18,389 nucleotides of DNA, taken from Clostridia bacterium. Its GTDB lineage: Bacteria > Bacillota > Clostridia > TANB77 > CAG-508. The position numbers and the translations under genes were made by a program. Where the stretch lies: assembly GCA_900768805.1 (NCBI GenBank), contig CAAGEF010000126.1, positions 1 through 18,389 of the forward strand. Reading direction: 5' to 3'. The notes beneath the pieces were generated by a model. The model searched no databases. It was not told the DNA's origin and saw nothing but the letters and a program-made list of their open reading frames with translations. This document shows positions 1-6,878 of this stretch, piece by piece. Positions within the stretch are counted from its first letter, which is position 1. Each line of letters opens with the position of its first letter.

Positions 1-1
1 A

Positions 2-670
2 GTTAAAGTTTGCGCTAAAACAATAAGGAATTGTATTGCAAAAGGTATTTTGAATATTAGTTCTAATGATATGATTTATAAAAAAGAGTATAAAAATAGA
101 AATGAAGAAAAATATACATATGATAAAATTCCAGCAGAAAAAAGTATTGATTTTAGACCGCAAGAAGCTAACGAAAGAAGTGAATATGGTCATTGGGAAG
201 GCGATTTGGTGGTAGGAAAGAAAAATCGTGGAGCAGCTTTGTTAACATTTACAGAACGATTAACTAGAGAAGAGATAATAATAAAAATACCAGGAAAAAA
301 ATCAGAATATGTTATGAAAGCAATTGATGAATTGGAAAAGAAATATAAAAATAAATTTTATAAAAAATTTAAAACAATAACATTTGATAATGGTGGAGAA
401 TTTAGAGATTGGAAAGGTTTAGAAAAATCTTATGATAAAAGAAGAAAAAATCCAAGAGTAAAAATATTTTATGCTCATCCTTATCGTTCTGGAGAACGTG
501 GAAGTAATGAAAATGCAAATCGTTTGATTCGAAGATTCATTCCAAAAGGAACTGTAATAACTAATATATCTGAGGACTTCATTAAATGGATAGAAAATTG
601 GATAAATAATTTATCAAGACCAATGTTTGGATTTAAAACATCATTAGAACTTGCCGAAAATTACATTTAA
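2..670 (+). CDS. IS30-family transposase, C-terminal part (5' end outside window)
   Basis: This is the catalytic half of an IS30-type DDE transposase, which cuts and joins DNA at the ends of its insertion sequence. The reading frame is open to the left edge, and the upstream residues VKVCAKTIRNCIAKGIL resemble the IS30 segment before the catalytic core. The gene therefore begins before the window, and the TTG at position 50 is an internal leucine codon. Within the 222 visible residues the DDE landmarks are present: GHWEGDLVVGKK (first Asp), TFDNGGEF (second Asp) and YRSGERGSNENANRLIRRF (Glu), followed by IPKGT. IS30 transposases are usually about 320-350 residues, so roughly the first third is missing. 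No stop or frameshift interrupts the visible part. Whether the element is complete and active cannot be judged. Family assignment is firm. Confidence 0.9.
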   Translation, partial: VKVCAKTIRNCIAKGILNISSNDMIYKKEYKNRNEEKYTYDKIPAEKSIDFRPQEANERSEYGHWEGDLVVGKKNRGAALLTFTERLTREEIIIKIPGKKSEYVMKAIDELEKKYKNKFYKKFKTITFDNGGEFRDWKGLEKSYDKRRKNPRVKIFYAHPYRSGERGSNENANRLIRRFIPKGTVITNISEDFIKWIENWINNLSRPMFGFKTSLELAENYI

Positions 671-680
671 AATTTGTATT

Positions 681-712
681 AAAAAGTGCGACACTTAATA
701 TTGCAATTTATA
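681..712. repeat. Probable right terminal repeat of the IS30 element
   Basis: Shortly after the transposase stop lies AAGTG-CGA-CACTT (684-696), a short inverted repeat, followed by TTGCAATTTA. From memory of the family, IS30 elements of Gram-positive bacteria often have right ends of this character (a near-palindromic GTG-CAC core followed by TTGCAATTT). The left end lies outside the window, so the repeat and the exact boundary cannot be confirmed. Confidence 0.45.
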
Positions 713-738
713 CTTTCCGATTTGTTCAATAAAAAAGG

Positions 739-767
739 TTGAATTTTAGCCATATTTATAATATAAT
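739..767 (+). promoter_or_regulatory. Putative sigma-A promoter of the ABC-F gene
   Basis: TTGAAT (739-744) and TATAAT (762-767) are separated by 17 bases. The ABC-F start lies 33 bases further on, preceded by the Shine-Dalgarno sequence TAGGAGG (789-795). The promoter sits just after the probable IS30 end, so it appears to be host sequence and not part of the element. Confidence 0.6.
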
Positions 768-800
768 ATTTGCCATAAGTGTGAGAATTAGGAGGTTGAA

Positions 801-2390
801 ATGCTAAGTTCAAACGGAGTTACTCTTAGATTTGGAAAAAGAGTATTATTTGAAGATGTTAATATAAAATTTACTAAAGGAAATTGTTATGGTTTAATTG
901 GTGCTAATGGTGCTGGTAAATCTACATTTTTAAAAATTTTATCAGGAGAAATTGAGCCAAATAAAGGAGAAGTAATATTAGATAAAGGTGAAAGATTATC
1001 TGTATTAAAACAAGATCACTTTGCCTTTGAAGGATATACAGTTATAGATACTGTTATGATGGGAAATACAGAATTATATAAAATAATGAAGGAGAAGGAC
1101 GCTATATATAGCAAACCAGATTTCTCAGAAGAAGATGGAATGAAGGCTGCGAAATTAGAAGAAAGGTTTGCAGAACTTGATGGTTGGAATGCAGAATCAG
1201 ATGCAGCAAAACTTCTAAGCGATTTAGGAATAGATACAGAGATGCATTATAAATTTATGAGTGAAATTGAGGCCAAAGATAAAGTTAAAGTTTTACTTGC
1301 ACAAGCATTGTTTGGAAATCCAGATGTTCTTTTATTAGATGAGCCTACAAACGACTTAGATATAAAAGCAATAAATTGGTTACAAGATTTCTTAATAGAT
1401 TTCGAAAATACAGTAATAGTAGTATCACATGATAGATATTTTTTAAACAAAGTATGTACACATATTGCTGATGTAGATTTTGGAAAAATTAAAGTATATC
1501 CAGGAAATTACGATTTCTGGTATGAATCAAGCCAACTAGCATTAAAACAAATGAAAGAAGCTAATAAAAAGAAAGAAGAAAGAATTAAAGAATTACAAGA
1601 ATTTATTGCAAGATTTAGTGCTAATGCTTCAAAATCAAAACAAGCTACATCTAGAAAAAAATCATTAGAGAAAATTGAATTAGACGAAATAAAACCATCT
1701 AACAGAAAATATCCTTATATAGATTTCAAACCAGATAGAGAACAAGGAAAAGAGATTTTAGAAGTTAAAAATTTAAGTAAAACTATAAATGGAGAGAAGA
1801 TTCTTGATAATTTAACTTTTACAATTAAAAGAGAAGATAAGGTTGCATTATTATCAGATAATGAAATTGCAAAAACTGTTTTATTCCAAATATTAGCTGG
1901 AGAATTAGAACCAGATGAAGGAGAAATAAATTGGGGAACAACAATAACAAAAGATTATTTCCCAAAAGATAATAATTATTTATTTGATATGGATGTAAAT
2001 ATTGTAGATTGGCTTAGACAATATTCAAAAGATCCAGACGAAACTTATGTTAGAGGATTTTTAGGAAGAATGTTATTCTCAGGAGAAGAAGCTTTAAAAC
2101 AAGTTAAAGTTTTATCTGGAGGAGAAAAAGTAAGATGTGTATTATCTAAATTAATGTTATCTGGTGCAAATTTCTTAATATTTGATGAACCTACAAACCA
2201 TTTAGATATGGAAAGCATAACAGCATTAAATGAGGGAATGCAAAAATATAAAGGAATATTATTCTTTACATCTCATGATCACCAATTAACACAAACTGTT
2301 GCAAATAAGATTATTGATATTTCTAATAATCAAGTTATAGTTCGTGAATGTACTTATGATGAATATTTAGAAGAAAAAAATGATAAATAG
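801..2390 (+). CDS. ykpA: ABC-F family ATPase, YkpA/YbiT type
   Basis: This is a soluble protein with two ABC ATPase domains and no membrane segment. ABC-F proteins bind the ribosome near the E site and act on translation or, in some cases, protect against antibiotics. The first nucleotide-binding domain has a Walker A motif GANGAGKST (residues 34-42, Lys40) and Walker B LLLDEPTNDLD (about 177-187). A charged linker (about 230-300) follows, containing RFSANASKSKQATSR, typical of the YbiT/YkpA subgroup. The second domain has the signature LSGGEKVR (about 438) and Walker B LIFDEPTNHLD. The first signature (MSEIEAKDKVK, 153-163) and the second Walker A (LLSDNEIAKTVLF, about 350) are degenerate. 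These two elements form one of the two composite ATP sites, so one site looks inactive and the other intact. I recall similar NE(I/L)AKT sequences in Bacillota YkpA proteins, so this is probably a subgroup trait. The 529-residue length is normal. The subgroup is not a known resistance type. Confidence 0.9.
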   Translation: MLSSNGVTLRFGKRVLFEDVNIKFTKGNCYGLIGANGAGKSTFLKILSGEIEPNKGEVILDKGERLSVLKQDHFAFEGYTVIDTVMMGNTELYKIMKEKDAIYSKPDFSEEDGMKAAKLEERFAELDGWNAESDAAKLLSDLGIDTEMHYKFMSEIEAKDKVKVLLAQALFGNPDVLLLDEPTNDLDIKAINWLQDFLIDFENTVIVVSHDRYFLNKVCTHIADVDFGKIKVYPGNYDFWYESSQLALKQMKEANKKKEERIKELQEFIARFSANASKSKQATSRKKSLEKIELDEIKPSNRKYPYIDFKPDREQGKEILEVKNLSKTINGEKILDNLTFTIKREDKVALLSDNEIAKTVLFQILAGELEPDEGEINWGTTITKDYFPKDNNYLFDMDVNIVDWLRQYSKDPDETYVRGFLGRMLFSGEEALKQVKVLSGGEKVRCVLSKLMLSGANFLIFDEPTNHLDMESITALNEGMQKYKGILFFTSHDHQLTQTVANKIIDISNNQVIVRECTYDEYLEEKNDK

Positions 2391-2410
2391 AAAGTAATAT
2401 TAATGAAATT

Positions 2411-2475
2411 TGAATGATAAATGGTGAACAATATTGAACAAGGAGATGCTTCTTTGGTTCAACATTTATCATTTA
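2411..2475. promoter_or_regulatory. Long imperfect hairpin between the ABC-F gene and the next gene
   Basis: AATGATAAATG (2413-2423) is perfectly complementary to CATTTATCATT (2463-2473); a G-U and a T-A pair extend the stem to 2411/2475. After one mismatch, TGAAC (2425-2429) can pair with GTTCA (2457-2461). A second TGAAC copy (2435-2439) could pair with the same GTTCA, giving two alternative inner folds. The loop holds AAGGAG directly touching an ATG (2446), too close to serve as a normal start. The stem ends 21 bases before the start of the next gene. It could be a terminator for the ABC-F gene, a leader or attenuator, or a small mobile-element remnant. The T-run after it is weak. Confidence 0.5.
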
Positions 2476-2496
2476 TTTTCATATAAGAGGTTAAAT

Positions 2497-2991
2497 ATGG
2501 AAGAGAAATTAGCAAAAGAAATATATGAAAAAACTGAAGATTCGATATATAATTTATTAGGTCAACATTTAGAATTTGATGGTTTACAACAAACAATGGT
2601 CTATATGCATATGAGGGCTTATTATATAATTTTAGTAAAATTATATTTAAAAGCTTTTAATAGAAATGATATAAAATTTGAAGAAGTATTTGGAAATTAT
2701 AAAATGATATTAATAAATTATTATAAAGAAAATAATCCCGGAATACCAGAAGTATTGTTAAATGATTTAATTCAATCATTTGATGTGTCATTTCAATTGA
2801 TAGAAAGTTTAGAATTAGAAAATGTATTAGTTCTAGATTCATTAAAAAAATTTACAAAAGAAGTATTATCAAATCTACATGCAATTTTAGAAAGAAGAAG
2901 TAAAAAAGTAATCTCAACATCATTTATAAATAATGAAAAAATCTTTTGTGATACAGCTGTTATTGTAAAAGAAACTTGTAGAAATTTATAA
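2497..2991 (+). CDS. Small cytoplasmic protein of unknown function
   Basis: A 164-residue protein that I do not recognise. The start ATG at 2497 was chosen because AAGAGG (2485-2490) precedes it at a good distance. The frame is open further upstream to a TTG at 2434, but that stretch is occupied by the long hairpin and has no usable ribosome-binding site. The protein is predicted to be mostly helical, acidic near its start (MEEKLAKEIYEKTEDSIYNL) and basic near its end (ILERRSKKV). It has no signal peptide and no clear membrane segment. No catalytic motif is evident. It lies 106 bases after the ABC-F gene on the same strand and ends in a strong terminator. It may be read from the ABC-F promoter, since I see no separate promoter apart from the hairpin region. 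Confidence 0.7.
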   Translation: MEEKLAKEIYEKTEDSIYNLLGQHLEFDGLQQTMVYMHMRAYYIILVKLYLKAFNRNDIKFEEVFGNYKMILINYYKENNPGIPEVLLNDLIQSFDVSFQLIESLELENVLVLDSLKKFTKEVLSNLHAILERRSKKVISTSFINNEKIFCDTAVIVKETCRNL

Positions 2992-2994
2992 AAT

Positions 2995-3038
2995 AAAAAT
3001 AGCAATAATTAAGTTTTACCTTAATTATTGCTATTTTT
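2995..3038. terminator. Bidirectional intrinsic terminator
   Basis: A perfect 19-base-pair stem (2995-3013 with 3020-3038) has a six-base loop TTTTAC. The stem is flanked by A-run on the left and T-run on the right, so it can terminate both the plus-strand gene ending at 2991 and the minus-strand gene ending at 3040. Those two genes converge with only 48 bases between them. Confidence 0.9.
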
Positions 3039-3039
3039 A

Positions 3040-3588
3040 TTAAATTGATCCAAATGCAACTTTGAGTTCTTCTTTAGCAAGAATATTTAACGAAGATAAA
3101 TACTCTAAGTGTAAAGTTTTATCTGGTAAAACACAAAAAGTATTTTCAAAATTGCAATTATTGATGCAAAATATTGAATTTGCGGGAAGATCTTTGCTTA
3201 AATTTCTTACTATCGTATCTGCGAACGATAGTGCTTCTTTTGCGAAAGAGCCTTTAATGTAAAGCTTTTTTACAAAAGAATAGTAAGTATTATGAGCTAG
3301 AAAATTGCCTTTGTCGGTTGGATAAAATATTGCGCAAGTATAGGTTCTATTTTCCCTTTTCTTTAATGCTACATCAAATGAAGTGTAACAAGAATCGTCA
3401 GAATTAGGAATAATAAATTGATTATTGTTTGTTATATCAACAATAACCCATTCTAAACCAGCAGTTAACGCAATTGCTTTTATTCCGTTTTCTTTAATCA
3501 TAATCGTACCGTTATCCCGTAAAGCGTAAAGTGCATCACCAGGAAGAAAGGGTGGAAAGTTTTCCTGCATTAGTTGTTTAGCATTCAT
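3040..3588 (-). CDS. Protein of unknown function with its own consensus promoter
   Basis: A 182-residue protein that I do not recognise. The start is well supported by AAGGAGGAG just upstream on the minus strand. There is no signal peptide or membrane segment, so it is likely cytoplasmic. The N-terminal half looks beta-rich (GIKAIALTAGLEWVIVDI, ENRTYTCAIFYPTD). The C-terminal half has a helical stretch (SFAKEALSFADTIVRNL) followed by a segment with three cysteines close together (IFCINNCNFENTFCVL). Five cysteines in all is notable but no standard metal-binding motif is evident. It is a single-gene unit: perfect promoter upstream, shared terminator downstream. It uses GCG and CGT-type codons more often than its neighbours appear to, a weak hint of acquisition by transfer. 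A regulatory, stress-related or mobile-element-derived role would be guesswork. Confidence 0.75.
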   Translation of the reverse strand: MNAKQLMQENFPPFLPGDALYALRDNGTIMIKENGIKAIALTAGLEWVIVDITNNNQFIIPNSDDSCYTSFDVALKKRENRTYTCAIFYPTDKGNFLAHNTYYSFVKKLYIKGSFAKEALSFADTIVRNLSKDLPANSIFCINNCNFENTFCVLPDKTLHLEYLSSLNILAKEELKVAFGSI

Positions 3589-3628
3589 AAAGACTCCTCC
3601 TTAAAAAATAAATTAAAACGATATATAA

Positions 3629-3657
3629 ATTATATAACGCAAATAAAAAATTGTCAA
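3629..3657 (-). promoter_or_regulatory. Perfect-consensus sigma-A promoter for the minus-strand gene
   Basis: Read on the minus strand, TTGACA (3652-3657) and TATAAT (3629-3634) are separated by exactly 17 bases, which matches the housekeeping consensus at all twelve positions. The gene start is about 40 bases downstream. A strong basal expression level is expected unless repressed. Confidence 0.85.
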
Positions 3658-3703
3658 TTAAGTAATTCTTAGCATTATATAGTAATATTTGTTAGAAATT
3701 GTA

Positions 3704-3732
3704 TAGACAAATTATTTTGGTTATTATAAAAT
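3704..3732 (+). promoter_or_regulatory. Possible promoter for tex
   Basis: TAGACA (3704-3709) and TAAAAT (3727-3732) are separated by 17 bases and match the housekeeping consensus at four and five of six positions. The tex start is 70 bases further on. Another TATAAT at 3752-3757 lacks a convincing -35 partner. AT-rich sequence produces such matches by chance, so this is tentative. Confidence 0.35.
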
Positions 3733-3801
3733 ATCAAAAGATGTGGATATATATAATTTTGTGTTTAAAAATAAATACACAATAAATGAAAGGAAGAACA
3801 A

Positions 3802-5958
3802 ATGGATAAAATTTTTAAAAAAATTGCTGATGAATTAAACATCAAAGAATCACAAGTAGAAGCTACAGTAAAACTTATAGATGATGGAAATACAATTCCC
3901 TTCATTGCTCGTTACAGAAAAGAAGTAACAGGAAATTTAAGTGATGAAACTTTAAGAGAATTAGACGAAAGATTAAAATATTTAAGAAATCTAGAAACAA
4001 GAAAAGAAGAAATAATTCGTTTAATAGATGAGCAAGGAAAATTAACAGATGAGCTTACTATAAAAATAGCAAGCACAATGGTTTTATCAGAATTAGAGGA
4101 TATCTATAGACCATACCGTCCTAAGAAAAGAACAAGAGCTACAATTGCTAAAGAAAAAGGTTTAGAGCCTCTTAGTGAAATTATATATTCTCAAATAGAA
4201 AGTAAAGATATTTATGAGCTTGCAAAAGAATATATAGATGAAGAAAAAGGTGTAAATACTGTTGAAGAAGCTTTAGCAGGTGCTTGTGATATTATTGCTG
4301 AAAATATAGCTGATGATGCTGATTATAGAAAAAAAATAAAATCATTTTGCTTTAGAGAAGCTGTTATAGAAACGAAGAATTCAAAGGAAGAACAATCTCC
4401 TTATGAGATGTATTATGATTATAAAGAACCAATTTTAAAAATGCCAAGCCATAGAATTCTTGCAATAAATAGGGGAGAGAAGGAAGAGTTTTTAAAAGTA
4501 AAACTAGCTAAACCAGAAGAAAAAATTTTAGATTATTTAAATAAACAAATTATAAAAGATAACAAAAGTCAATTTGCTCAAATTTTGATACCAACTATTG
4601 AGGATTCCTTCAAAAGATTGATAGAGCCATCAATAGAAAGAGAAATTAGAAATGATTTATCAGAAAAAGCAGAAGAACAAGCCATAAAAGTATTTGGTAA
4701 AAATGCAAAACAACTTTTAATGCAACCACCAATCAAAAATATGACAGTTATGGGATTTGATCCAGCATACAGAACTGGTTGCAAAATTGCTGTAATTGAT
4801 AAAACAGGCAAATTATTAGATACAACTACAGTTTATCCAACAGAGCCACAAAATGATGTAGAAAATGCTAAAAAAACATTAAAAGCTTTAATTGCAAAAC
4901 ATAATATAAATATGATTGCAATAGGAAATGGAACAGCATCAAGAGAATCTGAAACTTTTGTATCAGATATGCTTAAAGAAATACCAGAAGAAATTTATTA
5001 TGCAATAGTAAGCGAAGCTGGTGCATCAGTATATTCAGCATCAAAGCTTGCAACAGAAGAATATCCTGATATAAATGTATCATTAAGAGGAGCAATATCA
5101 ATTGCAAGAAGACTTCAAGATCCATTATCAGAGCTTGTAAAAATAGATCCAAAAGCAATTGGAGTTGGTCAATATCAACACGATGTTAATCAAAAGAAAT
5201 TAAGCGAAAGTTTAACAGGCGTTGTGGAGGATGCAGTTAATTCTGTTGGAGTAGATGTTAATACTGCAACACCATCTTTACTTTCATATGTATCTGGAAT
5301 AAATGGAACAATTGCAAAAAATATTGTTAAATATAGAGACGAAAATGGAGAAATAAAGGAAAGAAAAGAACTTCTAAAAGTGCCTAAATTGGGACAAGTA
5401 GCTTATAAACAATGTGCAGGATTTATAAGAATTATTGATGGAAAAAATCCATTAGAATTAACAGGAGTTCACCCAGAATCTTATGAAGCAGCTGAAAAGT
5501 TATTAACAAATTTGGGATATTCTGTGGAAAACTTAACTGATAAAGAAAAATTATCTGAAATAAAAGAAAAATTATCAAAGATAGATATTTCAAAAACAGC
5601 AGAAGAATTAAATATCGGAACATTAACATTAAAAGATATTATAGATGAAATTTCAAAACCAGGAAGAGACCCTAGAGAAAATATGCCAAAACCAATTTTA
5701 AGAAGCGATGTTCTAAAATTTGAAGATTTACAAGAAGGAATGATATTAACAGGAACAGTAAGGAATGTAATTGATTTTGGTGCTTTTGTTGATGTTGGAG
5801 TAAAACATGATGGTTTAGTACATATCTCACAAATGGTAGATAGGTATATAAAAAATCCATCAGAAGTAGTATCTGTTGGAGATATTGTAAAAGTTAAGGT
5901 AATTGGAATTGATAGAGATAAGCAAAAGGTTAGTTTATCAATGAAAATAGATGGTTAA
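3802..5958 (+). CDS. tex: Tex-family RNA-binding transcription accessory protein
   Basis: Tex is a conserved cytoplasmic nucleic-acid-binding protein linked to transcription and related to eukaryotic Spt6. The 718-residue protein has the usual order. A helical N-terminal Tex region contains the hallmark NTIPFIARYRKEVTG (about 30-44) and YRPYRPKKRTRATIA (about 102-116). A YqgF/RNase H-like domain starts at GFDPAYRTGCKIAVID (about 317). Helix-hairpin-helix segments follow (about 485-560, with LLSYVSGINGTIAKNIVKYR), and a C-terminal S1 domain (about 645-718, with GTVRNVIDFGAFVDVGV and HDGLVHISQM) ends the protein. Length and domains are normal for the family. The start follows AAAGGAAG at good spacing. 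It is a single-gene unit and ends in an intrinsic terminator. Nothing unusual is seen in it, and it appears to be an intact housekeeping gene. Confidence 0.97.
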   Translation: MDKIFKKIADELNIKESQVEATVKLIDDGNTIPFIARYRKEVTGNLSDETLRELDERLKYLRNLETRKEEIIRLIDEQGKLTDELTIKIASTMVLSELEDIYRPYRPKKRTRATIAKEKGLEPLSEIIYSQIESKDIYELAKEYIDEEKGVNTVEEALAGACDIIAENIADDADYRKKIKSFCFREAVIETKNSKEEQSPYEMYYDYKEPILKMPSHRILAINRGEKEEFLKVKLAKPEEKILDYLNKQIIKDNKSQFAQILIPTIEDSFKRLIEPSIEREIRNDLSEKAEEQAIKVFGKNAKQLLMQPPIKNMTVMGFDPAYRTGCKIAVIDKTGKLLDTTTVYPTEPQNDVENAKKTLKALIAKHNINMIAIGNGTASRESETFVSDMLKEIPEEIYYAIVSEAGASVYSASKLATEEYPDINVSLRGAISIARRLQDPLSELVKIDPKAIGVGQYQHDVNQKKLSESLTGVVEDAVNSVGVDVNTATPSLLSYVSGINGTIAKNIVKYRDENGEIKERKELLKVPKLGQVAYKQCAGFIRIIDGKNPLELTGVHPESYEAAEKLLTNLGYSVENLTDKEKLSEIKEKLSKIDISKTAEELNIGTLTLKDIIDEISKPGRDPRENMPKPILRSDVLKFEDLQEGMILTGTVRNVIDFGAFVDVGVKHDGLVHISQMVDRYIKNPSEVVSVGDIVKVKVIGIDRDKQKVSLSMKIDG

Positions 5959-5967
5959 AATAGTATT

Positions 5968-6000
5968 AAAAAATCCAGCTCGGTAAGAGTTGGATTTTTT
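5968..6000. terminator. Intrinsic terminator, probably bidirectional
   Basis: The arms AAAAAATCCAGCTC (5968-5981) and GAGTTGGATTTTTT (5987-6000) form a 14-pair stem with one G-U pair and a five-base loop. The T-run on the right ends tex transcription. The complementary run on the left can serve the converging DUF975 gene, whose stop is 49 bases away. Confidence 0.9.
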
Positions 6001-6048
6001 GTGTTTAATGTTTATATTTTGAACAAGTTCTTTATTTCTATAAAATAT

Positions 6049-6828
6049 TTATTTATCTTCAGATTTTTCAACAGGTAATAATTCTTCATAAAAAATATAT
6101 TGAGAGATAGTAATATAAGGTATTAAAAGCATACTAAGAATAGTTACAGCTAAATTAAGATAAATAGCATCTAAAAAACATCCTAATATATAACTAATTA
6201 AACCAATTAAAATATAATATCCTATAAAAGAAAGTATCAAACCAATATATTTTAATTTATTTCCTTTCATAAGAGTTCTACTTTTTGAAATATTTTCATT
6301 TGAAGATTTATCGTTATTATCAACTAAACAAAATAAAGATAAAACGAAGTTTAGAGAATACGAAATTAAACCAATAAATGCTGCTATAAAAAGGATAAAT
6401 GTTATTATAAGTAAAATTCTATAATTTGAATTTTCAGAGCTAAGTTGAAGAAAATAAGTTTCACATCCTAAAATTATAGAAAATAATATAATTGGAATTA
6501 GCATTTTTAAAAATAAGTTAATAACTAATTTTAATACTTTTGAAGCATTTAAAACAGCATCAGTCATAAATTGAGTATATGGAATAGGTTCGTGTTGTTT
6601 TGAAATTTTTATTAAATTCGAAATCAAACCATATCCAAAAAACAATTGAATAATACTTAAAACAATTGTTAATATAGTTGATAAAAAATTTTGCATAGTA
6701 GCAGCCTGTTTTGAAATATATTGTATTGCAAAGCAAACTAATGTATAAAGAGAAGTAATAATATAAACATTTACCATTTTTCCAGAAAGTGTTTTTTTGG
6801 CTGTATCTTTTATTTCAGATATTGTCAT
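6049..6828 (-). CDS. DUF975-type integral membrane protein
   Basis: A 259-residue multi-spanning membrane protein of the DUF975 family, whose molecular function is unknown. The N-terminus TISEIKDTAKKTLSGK matches the short amphipathic lead found before the first membrane segment in this family. The hallmark C-terminal part is present: a SRTLMKGNK motif (about 185-193) followed by LILSFIGYYILIGLISYILG and the ending YITISQYIFYEELL. About six hydrophobic segments are visible (roughly residues 18-38, 48-70, 100-122, 140-170 as two, and 195-245). The start is set by AGGAGG six bases upstream. The gene lies just after the HD-GYP regulator on the same strand. A hairpin terminator stands between them and no separate promoter was found, so expression may depend on readthrough from the regulator gene. 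Confidence 0.85.
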   Translation of the reverse strand: MTISEIKDTAKKTLSGKMVNVYIITSLYTLVCFAIQYISKQAATMQNFLSTILTIVLSIIQLFFGYGLISNLIKISKQHEPIPYTQFMTDAVLNASKVLKLVINLFLKMLIPIILFSIILGCETYFLQLSSENSNYRILLIITFILFIAAFIGLISYSLNFVLSLFCLVDNNDKSSNENISKSRTLMKGNKLKYIGLILSFIGYYILIGLISYILGCFLDAIYLNLAVTILSMLLIPYITISQYIFYEELLPVEKSEDK

Positions 6829-6846
6829 AATAACCTCCTAATATAA

Positions 6847-6873
6847 AAGGTACATTATATAAAAATGTACCTT
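6847..6873 (-). terminator. Hairpin after the response regulator gene, just before the DUF975 ribosome-binding site
   Basis: AAGGTACATT (6847-6856) and AATGTACCTT (6864-6873) form a 10-base-pair stem around a seven-base loop. On the minus strand it is followed by TTTTATA and then directly by the AGGAGG of the DUF975 gene. It can act as a terminator for the regulator gene with partial readthrough, or as a structure limiting expression of the downstream gene. Confidence 0.7.
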
Positions 6874-6878
6874 CAAGT

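Noticed and set aside
50..52. TTG as start of the transposase
   Set aside because: The same frame is open to position 2 and the upstream residues fit the IS30 family, so this codon is internal.
801..2390. ABC-F gene as decaying because of degenerate ATPase motifs
   Set aside because: The frame is full length, the other ATP site is intact, and the changed motifs match the YkpA/YbiT subgroup.
2434..2496. N-terminal extension of the unknown 164-residue protein from a TTG
   Set aside because: It falls in the loop of the long hairpin and lacks a properly spaced ribosome-binding site, whereas ATG 2497 has one.
3752..3757. TATAAT as the tex -10 box
   Set aside because: No acceptable -35 element lies 16-18 bases upstream, and TATAAT is frequent by chance in this AT-rich DNA.
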